This document shows positions 62,517-64,000 of a DNA stretch of 64,000 nucleotides, piece after piece. Source of the DNA: Neobacillus niacini (GTDB taxonomy: Bacteria > Bacillota > Bacilli > Bacillales > Cytobacillaceae); the NCBI RefSeq assembly GCF_019749295.1, contig NZ_JACWFG010000001.1, positions 642,604-706,603 on the forward strand. The letters run 5' to 3'. The notes under the pieces were generated by a model. It was not told the origin of the DNA. It did no database searches and saw only the letters and a program-made list of their open reading frames with translations. Made by a program: the position numbers and the translations under genes. Position 1 is the first letter of the stretch. Each line of letters begins with the position of its first letter.

Positions 62517-63623
62517 ATGATTACCTTTGGGATAATGACCTTAAACTTAGAAAGTGAAGCAGGATATATACATGAAATCGCCGCAAGGGGCCAGTCTTGC
62601 GGCATGGAATGTTTTCACTTCCTGCCATCTAATATTAACCCTCTCACCACACAAATCCAGGGCAGGCGGTTTGATGCAAATCAACAATGTTGGGTGGAAG
62701 ATGAGTTTCCTCTCCCTTCACTCATCTATGATCGTTGTTTTTACGGAGACGATGAACATTCAAAGAAATGTATCCCCATCGTTTCATGGTTAAAGAGCAG
62801 AGAGGATATTACTTTTTTAGGCTTTGGTTTACCCAATAAGCTAGAGTTATATGAAACATTATCTAATTCTGTCTTAGCTCCTTATTTACCACACTCACAG
62901 GCTATTAAGGATTGCTTACAGGTTGCAAATGCCCTAAACAGTCAAAAGAAAATTATCATCAAGCCAATTAATGGATCTCAGGGTTACGGAATCTATTATC
63001 TAAAGCGAAATGATAAAACCATTCATGTTAAAACAGAAAAAAATAAGAAAATCATCTCGAGGATTTTTCCTAATGAAACGAAGTTCTTTCAATGGCTGCA
63101 ACCGTTAATTAATTTTAGACCATACTTGCTTCAGCCTTATCTAGAGCTATCAAATAGTTCTTCACAGCCCTTTGATATTAGAATCCTGCTGCAAAAAGAT
63201 GAGCAAGGACTTTGGGTTGAGCGTGGAAAGGGAATACGCATAGGAAATACTGGCGGTATTCTTTCAAACCTAAGTGCAGGGGGCTCTGTCAAAGACTTCG
63301 CTTCCTGGTTATCTACTTTATCTGCAGCAGCCAATAAAGAGTACATTGCAACTGAATTAAACTTTATAACAAAAAAACTCCCTTCTGTCCTTGAAAGGGA
63401 AATCCTGCCTTTATTTGAAATTGGCATTGATATTGGAATGGCAAAGAATGGTGCACTTTGGATTCTCGATGTAAATTCAAAGCCAGGGAGAAAGGTAATA
63501 ATGAACACACAGCCAGATTTAAAAGATACCTTATCCCTTGCTCCACTCCTATATGGTAAATACCTTACTACTAATGATAGGAAAGAAAGGAAGAGCTACT
63601 ATGAGAAAACGCTATACCATTGA
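62517..63623 (+). CDS. yheC: YheC-type ATP-grasp, endospore coat-associated
   Basis: A 368-aa YheC/D-family ATP-grasp without the extra N-terminal domain: starts GIMTLNLESEAGYIHEIA, then FPLPSLIYDRCFYGDD, IIIKPINGSQGYGIYYL, ILSNLSAGGSVKDF and GIDIGMAKNGALWILDVNSKPGRK. B. subtilis YheC is 363 aa. ATG 62517 directly follows the yheD stop; GGAGG upstream. Substrate unknown. A third gene of this family begins inside its 3' end. Confidence 0.92.
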   Translation: MITFGIMTLNLESEAGYIHEIAARGQSCGMECFHFLPSNINPLTTQIQGRRFDANQQCWVEDEFPLPSLIYDRCFYGDDEHSKKCIPIVSWLKSREDITFLGFGLPNKLELYETLSNSVLAPYLPHSQAIKDCLQVANALNSQKKIIIKPINGSQGYGIYYLKRNDKTIHVKTEKNKKIISRIFPNETKFFQWLQPLINFRPYLLQPYLELSNSSSQPFDIRILLQKDEQGLWVERGKGIRIGNTGGILSNLSAGGSVKDFASWLSTLSAAANKEYIATELNFITKKLPSVLEREILPLFEIGIDIGMAKNGALWILDVNSKPGRKVIMNTQPDLKDTLSLAPLLYGKYLTTNDRKERKSYYEKTLYH

Positions 63624-64000
63624 AATAACTGGAAATAGCACTTTCGTTGTTTACTGCCCTCAAGAGCTCTTAATGGAGAAGGAATTAAAAAAAATCGCCT
63701 TTGGCTCAAAAGTTATCGAAGTGGAGTTCAGGCAAAATCCTAAGAAAAATGGATGCATTGTAATAAGCAAAGAACTGCAAAAGCTCTTACATTTCCCTGA
63801 TTTTGCAGTAAGATTACATGTCTTTATCGAAAATCAAGTTCTAAACATTGGACCGCTTGTTGGAATATTCACAGCAGGATTCACACCATTCCCACATCGT
63901 CCGCTAGGTGATAGAACGAATTTTTTTTCTAAACTATTATCGGTAAGAACCAATGTTGGTGCCATTCCATTTGTTTTTGGGGAACAACATATTCATTGGG
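63601..64000 (+). CDS. Third YheC/YheD-family gene, 3' truncated by the window edge
   Basis: An ORF from ATG 63601 (AGGAAGAG upstream), overlapping yheC by 23 bases, open to the window end (133 aa seen). It begins with an N-terminal domain like that of YheD: VLNIGPLVGIFTAGF and PFPHRPLGDRTNFFSKLL, followed by GAIPFVFG. The ATP-grasp core lies outside the window. It indicates a three-gene yheD-yheC-yheD' operon. Confidence 0.82.
   Translation, partial: MRKRYTIEITGNSTFVVYCPQELLMEKELKKIAFGSKVIEVEFRQNPKKNGCIVISKELQKLLHFPDFAVRLHVFIENQVLNIGPLVGIFTAGFTPFPHRPLGDRTNFFSKLLSVRTNVGAIPFVFGEQHIHW

Overview
The window is a contiguous piece of a low-GC, endospore-forming Bacillaceae chromosome (Bacillus/Neobacillus-like). 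The evidence is gerP spore-germination genes at the left edge, yheD/yheC coat-associated genes at the right edge, and long collinearity with what I recall of the Bacillus subtilis yhe-yha-yhf-yhj segment. That collinearity covers addAB, sipV/yhjE, yhjD, comK/yhzC, yhfN, lcfB, yhfI/lplJ, hemEHY, hmoB, yhaA/ecsABC, hit, trpP, scoC, yhaI, prsA, yhaL, yhaMNO, yhaPQ, yhzD, yhaR, hemZ, yhaX, yheA and yheDC. I saw no rRNA, tRNA, insertion sequence, prophage or CRISPR array. All assignments are by reading; no database search was possible.

Layout. 1-1250: end of the gerP operon (C, D, E, F). 1.3-8.5 kb: addBA recombination helicase-nuclease. 8.7-10.9 kb: an LCP cell-wall ligase, a VTT/DedA membrane protein and signal peptidase I. 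11-12.5 kb: yhjD, comK and an IDEAL-domain protein. 12.6-17.5 kb: M48 protease, azlCD exporter, enoyl-CoA hydratase and a FadR-boxed acyl-CoA ligase. 17.7-24.4 kb: an accessory island with a YheC/D ATP-grasp fused to a Mur ligase, a second ATP-grasp enzyme, a MurF-like paralogue, an NlpC/P60 protein and a GNAT. 24.4-30.6 kb: lipoate ligase, an MBL-fold protein, coproporphyrin-pathway heme genes hemEHY and divergent hmoB. 30.6-30.9 kb: a 52-bp minisatellite. 31-38 kb: a permease, two aldo/keto reductases with a divergent AraC regulator, a DUF4405/cytochrome P460 pair and a PAP2 phosphatase. 38-45.2 kb: yhaA, ecsABC, a probable structured ncRNA, hit, TRAP-controlled trpP, scoC and yhaI. 45.3-55.2 kb: microproteins, prsA, yhaL, yhaONM, yhaQP and yhzD. 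55.2-64 kb: yhaR, a cre-boxed acyl-CoA ligase, hemZ, yhaX, yheA, yheD, yheC and a third yheD-like gene that runs off the edge.

The best candidate for an undescribed system is the 17.7-23.8 kb island. Its main protein (729 aa) places a YheC/YheD-type ATP-grasp domain in front of a MurF-like Mur ligase domain. This is the same domain logic as cyanophycin synthetase, with a spore-coat-type ATP-grasp module in front. Its upstream region reads AACA-N16-CATATTTTA and the upstream region of yheD reads CACC-N16-CATACGATA; both fit the mother-cell sigma-K pattern. Together this suggests a sporulation-time peptide or poly-amino-acid assembly pathway. The second notable object is a ~400-nt intergenic RNA candidate (42160-42570) with an 11-bp closing stem, three repeated modules and its own terminator.

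Cis-regulation can be read at several places: a FadR-like box (lcfB), a perfect cre (acyl-CoA ligase), a TRAP site of (G/U)AG triplets over the trpP ribosome-binding site, and two matched pairs of AraC-type half-sites. The AraC-type pairs tie the aldo/keto reductases to the cytochrome P460 operon.
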